This document shows, one piece after another, positions 9,688-20,188 of a stretch of 64,000 nucleotides of DNA; the stretch's first letter is position 1; each line of letters opens with the position of its first letter. Below the pieces are notes generated by a model that saw nothing but the letters and a program-made list of their open reading frames with translations, was not told the DNA's origin and made no database searches. Origin of the DNA: Peribolospora baueri (taxonomy: Eukaryota; Basidiomycota; Peribolosporomycetes; Peribolosporales; Peribolosporaceae); NCBI GenBank assembly GCA_029717555.1, contig JAMDHS010000068.1:1-64000 (forward strand). Direction: 5' to 3'. The position numbers were made by a program, and so were the translations under genes.

Positions 9688-10523
9688 ATGACGCTCCACG
9701 TCCCCACCGGGTCCACCGTGTAGGTTCAGGGCGTTTCGTCTTCGGTACCCGTAGAACCTCGCCTCGCTATTGAGCACAAAGATAGTACACAGCTGATGAT
9801 TGAGCACTCACTGCTCTATCTCTGTTCTCTCGCGCGCAGGCACGATCGCATGGTCTACTTCCCGCAGATTGCTGCAGAGGCATCCAAGTCCTCCGATTTC
9901 CGCCGCGTCCTCTGGACCGGACTTCACTCCCAGCTCGTCCTCATGACCGTGCCACCCAATGGAGAGATCGGTGAAGAGGTGGGTAACGGAGGGAATGGAT
10001 TCAGTCTTTTTTTGGGAGCAGAGATGGGTGATTTTCCCACATATCCGACGCGCCTTCTCGCCGCGTCTCGACACAGATCCATAAAGTGGACCAGACCCTC
10101 TCCTTCGTCTCCGGCGTTGCAAGGGCCATAGTCAACGACGAAGAGAAGGACGTTGAGGCAGGCGACATCGTCATCGTCCCGGCTGGCTGCAAGCACAACT
10201 TCCTAAACACCGGTGTGAGTTGCGATCGGCTCCGCCTCGGGCTTGGCCCCGACGTAGGAGTGTTTGCTGAGCGCTGGATCCTCGGTGAATCTGCAGCCGA
10301 ACCCTTTAATCTTGTACACCATCTACGCCCCGGCTGAGCACGCCGCGGATACGGGTGAGTCGCTCTTGTCCATACACTTCCTTTCGCTGGTGCTGAATCC
10401 AAAAGCTGACTTGGGCCAAGATTCGATGTTCCCGACGGCTGCGCAGTCCACAAGACCAAAGAGGAAGGCGACAAGGCGGAAGAAGAAGGAAAAGACGTAC
10501 CTCCTCCCTGGGCCCGGGACTGA
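9688..10523 (+). CDS. Small cupin-domain protein
   Basis: Five exons (9688-9719, 9840-9978, 10077-10214, 10297-10354, 10447-10523) join to 147 residues, all with good GT-AG sites. The order is: VHDRMVYFPQIAAEA; DFRRVLWTGLHSQLVLMTVP; GEIGEEIHKVDQTLSFVSG; an IVNDEEKDVEAGDIVIVPAG turn; CKHNFLNTG; PLILYTIYAPAEH; and a charged Lys/Glu tail ending PPPWARD. This is a single-domain cupin, with cupin motif 1 around GEIGEEIH (His after the Glu pair) and motif 2 around PAGCKHNF. Cupins of this size bind a metal and act as isomerases, dioxygenases or regulators, but fungal members like this one are mostly unassigned. The first intron boundary could shift by two bases (GTGTAG); the chosen one keeps the frame. 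Confidence 0.85.
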
Positions 10524-10848
10524 CACAAGCTTGACTGAAAAGGCACAACGCGGTAAATTAGGCGACCCCGTCTCTGTGGTCCGAGATGTCCTTCAGTTGA
10601 AGGTCTGCGTGATTCGACGATGTGAAGCGGTGCTGGCTGGTCTCTTGTCTAATGACAGACGGTCGACAAAAGGTGAATGGAGCCTCTTTCGCATGCAACG
10701 GGAGATGTGCCTAGATTGAGATCGAGAAACAAAGAGACAAAGCACTTCCTTCCTTCCGTTCTTCCTTCCGTACACATTCGGACCTTCTCCGCACCAAAAC
10801 AAAAGAACCGTCCAACCTGGTCCACTCCTACCGTCTGAATTGTCTCCG
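10524..10848. other. Convergent 3' interval between the cupin gene and the YVC1-like remnant
   Basis: 325 bases between two convergent stops. It holds short T/C- and A-rich runs suited to 3' UTRs; I see no gene or repeat in it. Confidence 0.5.
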
Positions 10849-12613
10849 TCAGTCCTTCGTAACCATCGCTCGCTGTTCCTTGCGCAACTGAGCAATCTCT
10901 GCTCGGAGGGCTTTCAGCTCACTCAGGATCGTCGCCATGTCCTCTCCGGAAACGCCTGTCACGGCTCCGTCTTTTGTCGACCTAGCGTCGTCCTGGTCCT
11001 GGCCCTTGGCTGACTGCTTCTGCTGATGAGAGACAAGACATCAGAGGACGAGAGCAGATTGTCGAACACCGCTGAAACGTGGCACGGGTGCCCTCAGCTT
11101 GAACTATGAGGATACGCTGGTTACTCACGCCGGCTTGAGGCACCCTTTTCAGCAGGTCGTCCCACTTCACCCTGGTGATCCTCGGATGAGGCGCGCCCCC
11201 GGACGTGCCAACGTTCCCGTGGATGCTCGTCGTCGTAGTCGAAAGGCGTCTCCGGTTCCTCAACCGAGCTGCCATCCAAATCGTGCGCTCTCTCGGAACG
11301 TTCTGCCTCGTGGATGAGCATCGAAGCTTCTCGTGCCGAGCGAAGGCGAGGAGCGTCCCGGCGAGATTCGTAGAGCGCTTCGCGGAGAAAGTGGGTAAAG
11401 ACGTACTAACGCATAAGCTCACTTGTACTGGAGGCATCCAGCACTTTCCAAGCAGGAAATCAGGCTAATGCAGGAAAGACTTACCAATGATGCACAGGGG
11501 GATAAAAAAGACCACACTAGCACGTCCACAGGACTCATCGAGTCAGTGTCACCGCCGGGAATCAGGCAAACCTGCTACCAGCGAGGTCGAAGTCTCACCT
11601 CTGTACGACCTTGTTTAGTTTAGCATAAGCGTCACGAGGGATAATGAATTCCAACGGGACGATGAAGATGGCTGAACGGTTGGAAAAGCGCAAGTGTGGG
11701 AAACGTTACCGACCAACTCTTATCCCACCAGACCATCGTGAGAAGCTTACCTTCCAGCAAATTGAATGGCGGCAGATAGACGTATTGGTCGGGTGCCTGT
11801 TATTCGAAAGTCATGTGCATGTGAAAAAGTGAGCATGGCGCTGTCCAATCAGCTTTTCTTCGGCCAACACACTTAGGGCTATTTTGAGCACATGCAAGAA
11901 GGAGAAACGAACTCTGATAGCAGCGATCGTCTTATCAGTGAAGAAGACGAGAAACTCGTCGATGGCATTGTCCTCGACCTGTTGATAGGCACTGCCGAAG
12001 AAGGCGATGAGGATATTTACGAGGATAACTGTGTGATGGACGGGGTGAATGCAGAGGACCGCGGCGCGCTCAAAGTTGGACCTGACGCAGTAATGCTCAG
12101 ACAGAAGCAGTACATACTGGCAACGATGAAGACGTTGAGGTAGTATATGATAGCCCCTGTACAAGCATGTCTCGTTTAGACATCAGCCCGACATCCTCGA
12201 GCACCGGATGAGCGCGCGAAGAACGCTACAACACTCACCGAAAGGCTTCCCAAAGCCTTCCTCTCCAATGCTAACATCAGGCCCAGTGAGCAGAGCTTGG
12301 ATGAGAGCATTTACCACGCGACTCGTCTCCGTGATGTTGTTGTCCGCCGCGTCGAGGGAGAAAAGCGCTTGGGCGAAGCCTGTCAAATATACTCGTCAGT
12401 CTCGAGACACGATAGCACGTTCGTGCCTGCTCGGATTGAAACGTACCGATTTCCACAACGTTAAGCAGGGTGAAGAAGGTCGCAGCTGAGAAATGAACAA
12501 CAGCACCGGAGGTCAGCGACGGAAAATTAGGGTGGGCGTCGCATCTTCGTGTCCTCACTTTCTTTGAGCATCCTCAAGATGACGACTGACATGGAGCCCG
12601 CCCTGTCGGTGTC
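10849..12613 (-). pseudogene. YVC1-type vacuolar TRP (TRPY) calcium channel, 5'-truncated
   Basis: Ten exons (complement of 12559-12613, 12448-12485, 12239-12379, 12118-12156, 11913-12028, 11751-11796, 11599-11671, 11485-11516, 11129-11377, 10849-11022) encode the pore half and C-terminus of a Yvc1 channel, which releases vacuolar Ca2+. Landmarks: VVILRMLKE, TFFTLLNVVEIGFAQALFSLD, then pore and S6 (GAIIYYLNVFIVAIILVNILIAFFGSAY), QQVEDNAIDEFL, RAPDQYVYLPPFNLLE, FIVPLEFIIPRDAY, FFIPLCIIALYE, and a C-terminal coiled-coil segment (ILSELKALRAEIAQLRKEQ). Upstream of 12613 nothing resembles the N-terminal domain or helices S1-S4; a 356-base TIR element begins at 12678. Exon 11129-11377 also needs a one-base frame change, most simply at the CCCCC run 11196-11200. 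Together these suggest a pseudogene, though a missed micro-intron or sequencing indel is possible for the second defect. Confidence 0.75.
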
Positions 12614-12677
12614 CTATCGAAGACCATACGGTCTGAGAGCGTGCTCGCGACGCTCGACGACGTTCGAGGAGGGCATG

Positions 12678-13033
12678 CATGTGTGATTTCACATATACAA
12701 CTTTAACGTCAACAACGCCAGCCCCGACCTTTCAACTGGCTATGAGCTCACAATACCCGCTCGCGGTTTTTCTACGCCAGCGGGTATTGTGAGCTCATTG
12801 CAAGTTAAAAGGTCGGGGCTGGCGTTGTTGCGAGGCTGACGTCCAAGTTGCAGTGAGCAGTAAGATCAGGTAAGCCCTGCTACCAGATGTGATCTTGACT
12901 ATGGCTGATAGTATATAACGTGGAGTGTATTCATCAAGAGGGAGCGTGGGCGCAATGGTAGTACACAGGGGTAGTCGGGCCAAATTCCCACGGTATGCTA
13001 CCGTCTACGCGGTTTTACGTGAAATCACACATG
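12678..13033. mobile_element. Short TIR element (MITE-like) next to the channel remnant
   Basis: The ends are a 15-base inverted repeat: CATGTGTGATTTCAC at 12678-12692 and its exact complement GTGAAATCACACATG at 13019-13033. Inside are a near-perfect 52-base hairpin (12710-12830), a TATATAA stretch at about 12912 and a tRNA-like segment near 12946-12989. There is no transposase frame. I see no clear target-site duplication. It lies 65 bases upstream of the last recognisable YVC1 exon, so it may mark the break where the channel's 5' half was lost. Confidence 0.6.
12710..12830. repeat. Nested 52-base inverted repeat (hairpin) with 17-base loop
   Basis: Arms 12710-12761 and 12779-12830 pair with about four mismatches; conserved blocks include CAACAACGCCAGCCCCGACC and GAGCTCACAATACCCGCT. 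The loop is 12762-12778. A transcript across it would fold into a long stem. It may be a second element nested inside the TIR element or the remains of the element's own internal palindrome. Confidence 0.85.
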
Positions 13034-13782
13034 TCAAGTGCTTGGGGGAGAGAAGGCGCGGGCGGATATTCGGTTTGATGCCTTCGGATGGTCGGAGCGC
13101 ACGTGCTAACGTTGCCTGCTGCGGTCACCGGCTGCGGTCTTGACAGCCGCTCGATCAGCGCGACTTGCCGTCTCGGTGGAGGTCGGATGACGTAACGTGT
13201 CTACGATTTGGGAAGCAGTGAAGGCACAACAGAGCGATCTCGTCGGCGCCTAGCGAGGAAGAGAGGGGGTGTTGGAGGAAGGATCGGAAGTTGTAGTCGA
13301 TGATAGAGCAGAATGAGCAGTCGGCCCTCGTCGGATCGGCTTTGACAGGCGGACCGCCGAACGGACAGAAGGTCGTCGAAAGTCAAACCTCACCAGCAGA
13401 TCGGAGCAGAGACGGTCGGTCTTGCATCAGCGAGCATAAATGCAAATTCCAATGGGCGATCTCATTATCCCTTCCTTCTACCTCCACCTCCATCCAACAA
13501 ACACCGTAAGTCGTCTTCCCAATGCGTCCACCTCTCCTTCTCCGCTCCTTCTTCCTCTCGCGCCCACACTCCCTCTTCCCCTCCCTCCCGCCGGCCGTCT
13601 TCCTCGCTGGCCCCGCGCACACGCTGACGACTGCCGCTTCGCCCGCCCGGGCCCTCTCTTCCCACTCGCTGCTCCCGCTGGCCCGCCTGTCCTCTCGCTC
13701 TGCGTCCACTGGCAACATCAACCGTCGGCATTCAAACGCCCTTCGATCTTCCAGCGACAGAACGCTTAAAAGGTACTTCGCC
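13034..13782. promoter_or_regulatory. Upstream region of the dienelactone hydrolase gene
   Basis: About 750 bases between the TIR element and the ATG at 13783. It is pyrimidine-rich near 13480-13700 on the plus strand, as in many fungal leaders. Open frames on both strands here show no family resemblance, and none matches the missing N-terminus of the channel remnant. No specific operator is recognised. Confidence 0.4.
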
Positions 13783-15110
13783 ATGGCCACCAACACGAAC
13801 AAGGGTTAGTGAGCAAGGGAACTCGTGAAAAAAGAGAGGAGGAAAGGAAGCAGGCAGAGAAGGAGCGAATCGACTTGCCGGTACTGATCCGACTCCAACT
13901 GTCCACCTCGTCGCACACAGCTTGCTGCACCATCCCTCCCGTGCGTCGCTCGCTCCACCACCATCGATCAGCGTCCGTCCCGATTATCGCACTCACATCG
14001 CACCCCACCTGACCGATGACCCCTGTCCCGTTCTCCCTCCCAGGTCCAGCACGACTACACCCCCAAGGGCAATTATGAGGAGGTCGCGGGTCTGAAGACG
14101 TACGTCCACGGCCCCGCCGACGCCAAGAAGGCGATCGTGTTCGTGTACGACATCTTCGGCTTCTTCCCGCAGACCCTCCAGGGCGCTGACATTGTCGCCG
14201 AGACGCTCAAGGCTAGGGTGGTGGGTAATCCTCATCTCAGAGACGGGCGCCGCTTCACCCTACTTCATACTGCCACTCGTCCGTCTCCGTCGTTCTCCAC
14301 CTCAGTACATGCCCGACTTTTTCCGCGGCAAGCCCTTCCCGATCGAGAATTTCCCTCCCAACACGCCGGAGAAGCAGCGAGAGCTCCAGAAGTGTGAGTA
14401 ACGCGGCCAGGCTCGTCGCGTCCCACCGATCGCTCATCGAATCCCATCCCGCTCCTCTCTTCTCACAACGGCGTCGCAGTCTTCGGCGACGCCGGCAACT
14501 TCCAAGCCCGCAAGCCCGAGGTGGACGCAGTGGCGTCGGAAGTACGCAAGCGTGGTGCCGAAAAGGCCGGCCTGGTCGGTTTCTGCTGGGGTGGTGAGTC
14601 GGTCGTGGCGGTGCTCGGCGACGTCGTTGTACTCTCCTGGGCCTCCACCGATTCCCTTTCGCTTGGCTGACCTTTTTTTTTCCCGTCTTCAAGGCAAGCT
14701 CACCGTCCAAGTGGGCGGCCAGTCCCCGTGCCCAGTCGACGCCGTGGCCCAAGTCCACCCGGCCATGCTGGACCACAACGACGCGAAGAAGCTGCAGGTG
14801 CCTATCGCCAGCTTCCCGTCGAAGGACGAGCCGAAGGACGAGTTTGCAAAGTTTGAGGCAGAGGTTAAGAAGTTGCCCATTGCGTCCAAGAGCGTGTCCA
14901 AGGTCTACGGTGCGTCTCCATGCCTTCCTTCCTTCGCCCCGGTTTGGCTGGCTGAATCTGACGAAGACGTTCCTTCTCCCCCGCCTTGGCGTAGACAACG
15001 TCTGGCACGGCTTCGCAGCCGCACGGGCAGACCTAAAGAACGAAGAGTGCGTGGCCGCTTACAAGGACGTCTACCAGCGCCTCGTCGAATTTTTCGAAAA
15101 GGCGCTCTGA
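13783..15110 (+). CDS. Dienelactone hydrolase family protein (AIM2-like)
   Basis: Seven exons (13783-13804, 13921-13940, 14044-14220, 14306-14393, 14480-14593, 14694-14909, 14995-15110) give 250 residues, the usual length of fungal DLH-family proteins. The N-terminus reads MATNTNKACCTIPPVQHDY, followed by YVHGPADAKKAIVFVYDIFGF, VYMPDFFRGKPFP, the nucleophile elbow GFCWGG (Cys138), FPSKDEP (Asp185) and NVWHGFAAAR (His217), giving the Cys-Asp-His triad of dienelactone hydrolases. The family cleaves cyclic enol-lactones in aromatic catabolism, but most fungal paralogues have unknown substrates, so this is a cytosolic alpha/beta-hydrolase without a secure reaction. Exon 2 is only 20 bases and supplies the conserved CCTIPP; without it the family N-terminus is lost, which supports the splice model. 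Confidence 0.9.
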
Positions 15111-16040
15111 TGAGCGAGATGACGGCCCTCCTCGCCCCAGTTCCTTTCCCTTGCTTTCCTTGGATTGCATTCCCTTCGAGGCCCCCTCGTCCCAATTTGC
15201 TGTTCCGGGTCCAGTCCAGTCTCGTCTCTACAACAACCGATGAAATCGAGAGAAAAAATAGTGTTTTTTTTTCTCGTTCTCTCTTTGCATATGCAAGTTC
15301 CGAGCGAGCTCTTTCGATCAGTCAAGTCAGTCAGTTAGTCCAGTCCAGTCCAAGTAAAAGTCCAGTCAGTCAGTTGGTCAGTGAACGGCAGGGTAGGCGA
15401 CAGGACAAGGCGGTCAGGATGGCTTTGCTGTGTGTTGCTGCTGGACGCCTAGTGCTGTGCGCGGGCCGTCGTCGAGGTGAAGGGAAGGGCTAGGAAGGGC
15501 TATTCGTTCGCTCCCTCTCTCTCTCATCTCATCTCGTCTCATCTCGTCTCATCTCATCTTAGGTGACGGTTGGTTGGTAGAGATAGACGGGCGAGGTGCG
15601 CCTTCGGGATAGATGGGAATGGATTGAATGGATTGGATTGGATTGAAACGGCAAACAAGACGGAGAGGGAGAGAGGTAGCTAGCTAGTTAGAAGCAGTAT
15701 GGTATCAATGTTCAGTTTTGCGATGCGAAACGAACGATGAACGAACGATGAAATGGAATGACGATGGACGATGAAATGGAGGGACGGAGGGAGAGTGGAG
15801 ATGTCGAGCGAGCGAGCAAAAGAGAATACGAGGAAGGGTGCGATGAGCCGATGAACAGATGCAATGATGCACGGAGGACCAGTCAGGGAACGGCATCGAG
15901 CGTGCGAGCTTTCGAAGAGGAGGGGATGCTGAGAAGAGCGAGGAGGCGACGAGCAGAGAAAGGGAAAGCGTTGTGGCCGGATGGCCTCGACATCGAGACG
16001 ACACGCCGCCGACCGGCCGGTCGTCTGAAGCGAGCGAGTA
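15111..16040. other. Convergent 3' interval with simple repeats
   Basis: Between the dienelactone hydrolase stop and the roadblock-gene stop. It contains short-period runs: CAGTCAGT/CCAGTC near 15320-15380, TCTCATCTCGTC pentamer-like repeats at about 15517-15560, GGATTGAATGGATTGG near 15619-15650 and AACGAACGATGAA near 15730-15750. No gene is supported. Confidence 0.55.
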
Positions 16041-18142
16041 TCACCGACGACCGCGGCCATCCTCATTAGCCCACCTCGTCCTCTCCGACCTCTCCGACCT
16101 CTCCGACCTCTCCGGACTGACGACGGTACTAGCGGTGCCGACGCTTAAGCGGGACGAGAACCGAGGGACGGCGGTAGATGGCGAGGGCTCGAAGAGGTGG
16201 GAGAGGGCGGTGAGGGATGGGGCGAGGTGGGCGAGGAGGGCTCGGGCCTGGAGACGAGGTGTGCGACGTGTGGACAAAGGAATCCATCAGCTCGTCGGGA
16301 AGAAAACAAGGCGGCGAAAAAAAGGCCGAAGCGGGGCTGCTCACCTTGGCATGCAAGACGCCCCACTCCGTCTTTTCGTCGGAGTTGAGCACGAGGATCA
16401 TGAACGGGTTCGGAGCGGTGAGCGTGCCGAGTCTGCCTTCCATACTCGCGCTCCCTTGCGTCCAGGCGCCCGCGCTTGCGCCCGTCGCAGACGCCGGCGA
16501 GTCTCCGACGGACGCTCGAGAAGGCGAGGCAGACGGCGTACCGCGTCTGGACGGCGCTTGTGATCCTGGGCGCGATGGTGGTGGGGTCGGGTGGGGCGTG
16601 GAGGCGTTGGAAGACGACGAGCGAGAAGCGGCGGAGACCGGGGCGGAGACGGGAGCGGGGCGAGGTGGTGGTAAGACGGGAAGAACGAGGATGCGGCCGA
16701 GCTGGGCGCATGAAAGGGACACGCGCGATACGACATGGTTGTGAGCCAGCCACGAACCGAGAAACACGAACGGACGGCCCTGGGCGCGACGACTCACCTC
16801 GCATTCGATAAGCAACGGCACGATCAATCCCTTTGCGCGTCCCCTCTCGATTCTCACCCCCGTTTGGCCCCTAAAATCGGCCGGCATCATAGCCGTCCTT
16901 GCCGGCGCGGCCCCTCCGGCCGTCGGCGCGGCTCCCTCTCCCTCACCCATGGCGACACCGTCAGCGGCGGCGAGCTTAGCACCCACCTCGGCCATCTCCT
17001 CCTTCCACGCCTGACTGGCCACGGCTGCGAGCACGCGAACCCTCTCTTGCCCGAGAAGACTGGAAGAAGGGCGCGATCCGCCTATAGGCTGGGAGAACAT
17101 GAGACCTTGGCCAACCCTGGGCGTGTCCTTCTTCTCGCCGTCTTTGCCCTTCCCTGCCGTTCTCCCAGGCAAGTCGGCGACGACACCGGCCCTAGCCTTT
17201 CCCTTGCCCTTGCCCTTGCCCTCACCCTCACCCACGCCCACGCCCTCGCCCTCGCCCTCGCCCTCGCCCTCGCCCTCGCCCTCTTCTCCACCCCCGACTG
17301 CATCCTCCATGAGGCACAACCTGGCATCGTACTGACTGTCATAAGCATATACCTCGCCGCCACGCATCATGACGAGGGCGGCGGTATGCAAGCCCAATGG
17401 CGGCGGTGTCTCCCTGGCGGACGGCCGGGTGAGCTTGGCTAGGAGCTTGGTGACGGCGGCTGGACGGAGCATGATGGGCGGGGGGATCTGGGTAAAAGGG
17501 TCGTCGTGTTCGGCGCGGGAATTGGGGCCGAATGAATGGACACGAGGAGCTTCGGGGTCGGCGAGCAAGACGGCCGGGATCGGGGTTCTGGGCTTTGTGT
17601 TGTATAACTCGCGTTCAATCGAGGATGGGAAGTACGAGCTTTGGCTTTCGCTGGGACGTCGATGGACGATGTTGGCGGCGGAGCGAGAGCAAAAGGGCAA
17701 GTCGGGGAAGATGGGCGAGGCGTCGAAGAAGGTTTGTTTGGGCGAACGGGAAGGGGGGCGATGGTGGAGGGGAGGGGAGACAAAGAAGGACGCTACGGAG
17801 GGCGAGCGAGTGGTCGAGGTCGAGGTGGAGGAGCCTTTGGAGATAAATGAAGCGGTGGACGAGGACGAGGCGGCGGGGATGAGAGTGTTGGAGAAAGTGG
17901 AACGCGGTCGTTGTGGGCTGGGAACGAGAAGAGGGGAGGAGGGAGGAGGAGCGAAGAAAGGTGTCGAAGGAGACTTGAATGGTGGTGGTGGAGTTGCTGC
18001 GGCCGGGGATGATTGTGGGTGTTCTTGTTCTTGTTCTTGGCGGAGTGATCGACGCGCGCGAGAGTCGTCGTTGTCATTGTCGTTATCCTCCTCGTCCTCT
18101 TTCTCCTCGGCCGTCGATCTTTTATTACGTTCTACTTGTAAG

Positions 18143-18173
<31 letters not shown>

Positions 18174-18309
18174 TGCTGTCGCTGGTCATCATAGCGCCCG
18201 CTCGAGTGTTAGCCAGGTCACGTGGTCTCGTCGAGAAAGCCTCCGTGGCGGGTGCAGGCTGGTCGACGTCGGGCTGTTGTTCGGAGGGCGGCTCGGAGCC
18301 GTGACCCAT
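16041..18309 (-). CDS. LAMTOR2/Ego3-like roadblock protein with a ~280-residue disordered N-terminal extension
   Basis: Three exons (complement of 16798-18309, 16345-16701, 16041-16247) encode 691 residues. The roadblock fold is recognisable in pieces: MLRPAAVTKLLAKL (from residue 280), HTAALVMMRGGEVYAY, VLAAVASQAWKEEM, GLIVPLLIECE, LGRILVLPVL, then NPFMILVLNSDEKTEWGVLHAK and ARALLAHLAPSL at the end, parallel to LAMTOR2 (MLRPKALTQVL ... LLLCM ... FGMLKAKAQALVQYL). LAMTOR2/Ego3 is a subunit of the Ragulator/EGO complex that anchors Rag GTPases and TORC1 on the vacuole. The animal protein is only about 125 residues; here Pro/Ser-rich inserts, a (GE)n/(GK)n run encoded at 17195-17285, and a low-complexity N-terminus enlarge it. 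Intron 16702-16797 is a multiple of three and read-through is open. An internal start at 17472 (MLRPAAV) would give the compact form. Family call is good; the N-terminus is unproven. Confidence 0.65.
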
Positions 18310-18635
18310 TATTGGTCTGCTTTGTTTGTCTCTTTCTTCTCTCTCCAATGGAGGAGGGATGGGCTGGCGAGAGAGGGTGAAAGGAGGGAGCCAAGGCGAA
18401 GGAGGGAGGGTGGAAGGAGGGTGGCGGCGAGGAGAGGAGACGAGTGTATATTATATACTCGCCGCCCCTGGTGTCCGTCGGACGCTCTCCATTCTTTTGT
18501 ATTGGTTTGTTTTCATTTCCTTTCACCCTTCCTTCGATCCGCCGTGGCCGTGGCCGATGACGGAGGGATGGACGGTAGGTAGAGCGGACGACCGGAACGG
18601 GATAGGAGAGATGAAGATGGAGTCTCCGTGTCCAC

Positions 18636-18688
<53 letters not shown>

Positions 18689-20188
18689 CTTTTCTGGAGC
18701 GGGAGTTGTGTTGTGGGTGTCGGTGTCGACCGTCTAGCGGATTGACAATAGCTTGGTAAACGCGTCCACTTAGACAGACGGCCACAGCCGACCTCGGTTG
18801 AGCGATTTCGATGTCGACCTCGGCCTGTACGGTGGTCGGACGAGACGCCGTCTGGTCTGGTCTGGTCGGGACGATGCCGCGACGGACAGACCGGCGCGAC
18901 AAACGGCCAGCGAGTGTGGAGCGGAGAGCCGGACGTGGACCGACGGACGGACGTGGACCGACGGACGGACGTGGCTGTTGACGTTGCCCCTCCAGCCGCA
19001 CTCGCACCAGCGCGACCCACCTCGACTCCGACCCGACCTTGCCGCGGCGAGGCGAGGCGAGGCGAGCTTGATGGCGATTGAGTCGTTGGCGAACGTGTCG
19101 TTAGTCGTTGGCGACCGTGGCCGTCGCCGTGGCACGCGCATGTCAATGTCATGTCATGGGTCGTGTGAGCCAGCGAGCGACCGACGCGACGCGACTGCTC
19201 CTCGTTCACGGCACATGCCAGTGTCGTATGTCCGTCTCCCTCTCCCTCTCCCTCTCCCGTGTCCTCCAGCGACGGAGAACGCGCACGGGCCATCGCTACC
19301 CCGGCTCGTGCGCCCGGCCGACAAACAGAACCACTCGTCTCGATCATCGGCCCTGGCGACGCGACGCGGGCGCGAATTTGAATCGCATCGCGCCTTGGCC
19401 TTGGCCCGACCATGCTCGCCTCGTCGTACCCCCTAGCACACCTCGCATGTTACGTTGTCCGAGCCACTCCGATAAACTCGCCGCGAGCCCGCTCCATGGC
19501 TTCTACACGCCGCCTTCCACGACGTCACCCACGTTGACCAGAGGCCGCGGACGCGGACGCCGACACGGACAGGGACATGGACCGGCCGTCCTTCCATCCG
19601 AGTTTCGCCAAGTAGGCCGGCGGGCAGCGGGCGGGCCGTCTCTCGCCGGCTCCACGTTGTCCAAATCCTATCCCTCTATCCCGCACCATGCCTTATTCCA
19701 GTCAGAAAGAAGTACGCGAAAGCGGTCCTGCGCGCACGTGAACACGGCATCACGTGCCCGAGATCATAATCATGAGATCGTTCGCGTTCGTCGACTCCGA
19801 TTCCCCAAATGTACGCGATGGCGGCGGAGCATGCGCATGACGCGATATTCGATAAGGGATATCACCGTGAGTATCCCTCGTCAGCGGCCAGTCGGCTCTC
19901 GAGGAAGGTTGTACATTAGACGATCTTCCTGCAGTCGAGTGGGAAAGTGCAATACAGGGAGAGACTTGAGGTGAGTGTGTGTGTGAAAGAGGGAGAGACG
20001 GGCGAGCGGCTGCGGTGCGCGGCGTCACCACCCCATCCCGGCAATGGCCTCCGATCACAGGCGTCCTTCCATGCGCTCCATATTCCTCCCTTCGCCCTCC
20101 GCAGTCCTTCTCTCTCTTCCTCCGTTCACCATCCCATCCCCGAGCTCACCGAGAGCTCTCGAAATACACAAACCATAAGGTTGTTCAG
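18310..20188. promoter_or_regulatory. Long divergent intergenic region between the roadblock gene and STT4
   Basis: Nearly 1.9 kb between two divergent starts. Overlapping long open frames on both strands (for example 18523-19413 minus, 19108-19974 plus) are explained by GC richness and repeats. Simple repeats include (CCGTCG)n at about 18640-18688, a 17-18 base tandem unit GGACGTGGACCGACGGAC near 18933-18972 and CTCTCCCTCTCC near 19230-19258. It probably carries both promoters; I cannot name binding sites. Confidence 0.45.
18640..18688. repeat. Hexanucleotide microsatellite (GCCGTC)n
   Basis: About eight tandem GCCGTC copies, near perfect. They lie in the intergenic region and are not translated in any gene I support. 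Confidence 0.85.

Noticed and set aside
17369-18304. 311-codon plus-strand open frame
   Set aside because: It is the antisense shadow of the roadblock gene's first exon, which carries the recognisable domain in the other strand.
18523-19413. Long overlapping open frames on both strands in the roadblock/STT4 intergenic region
   Set aside because: Several frames are open at once and consist of translated simple repeats; none has conserved-looking segments.
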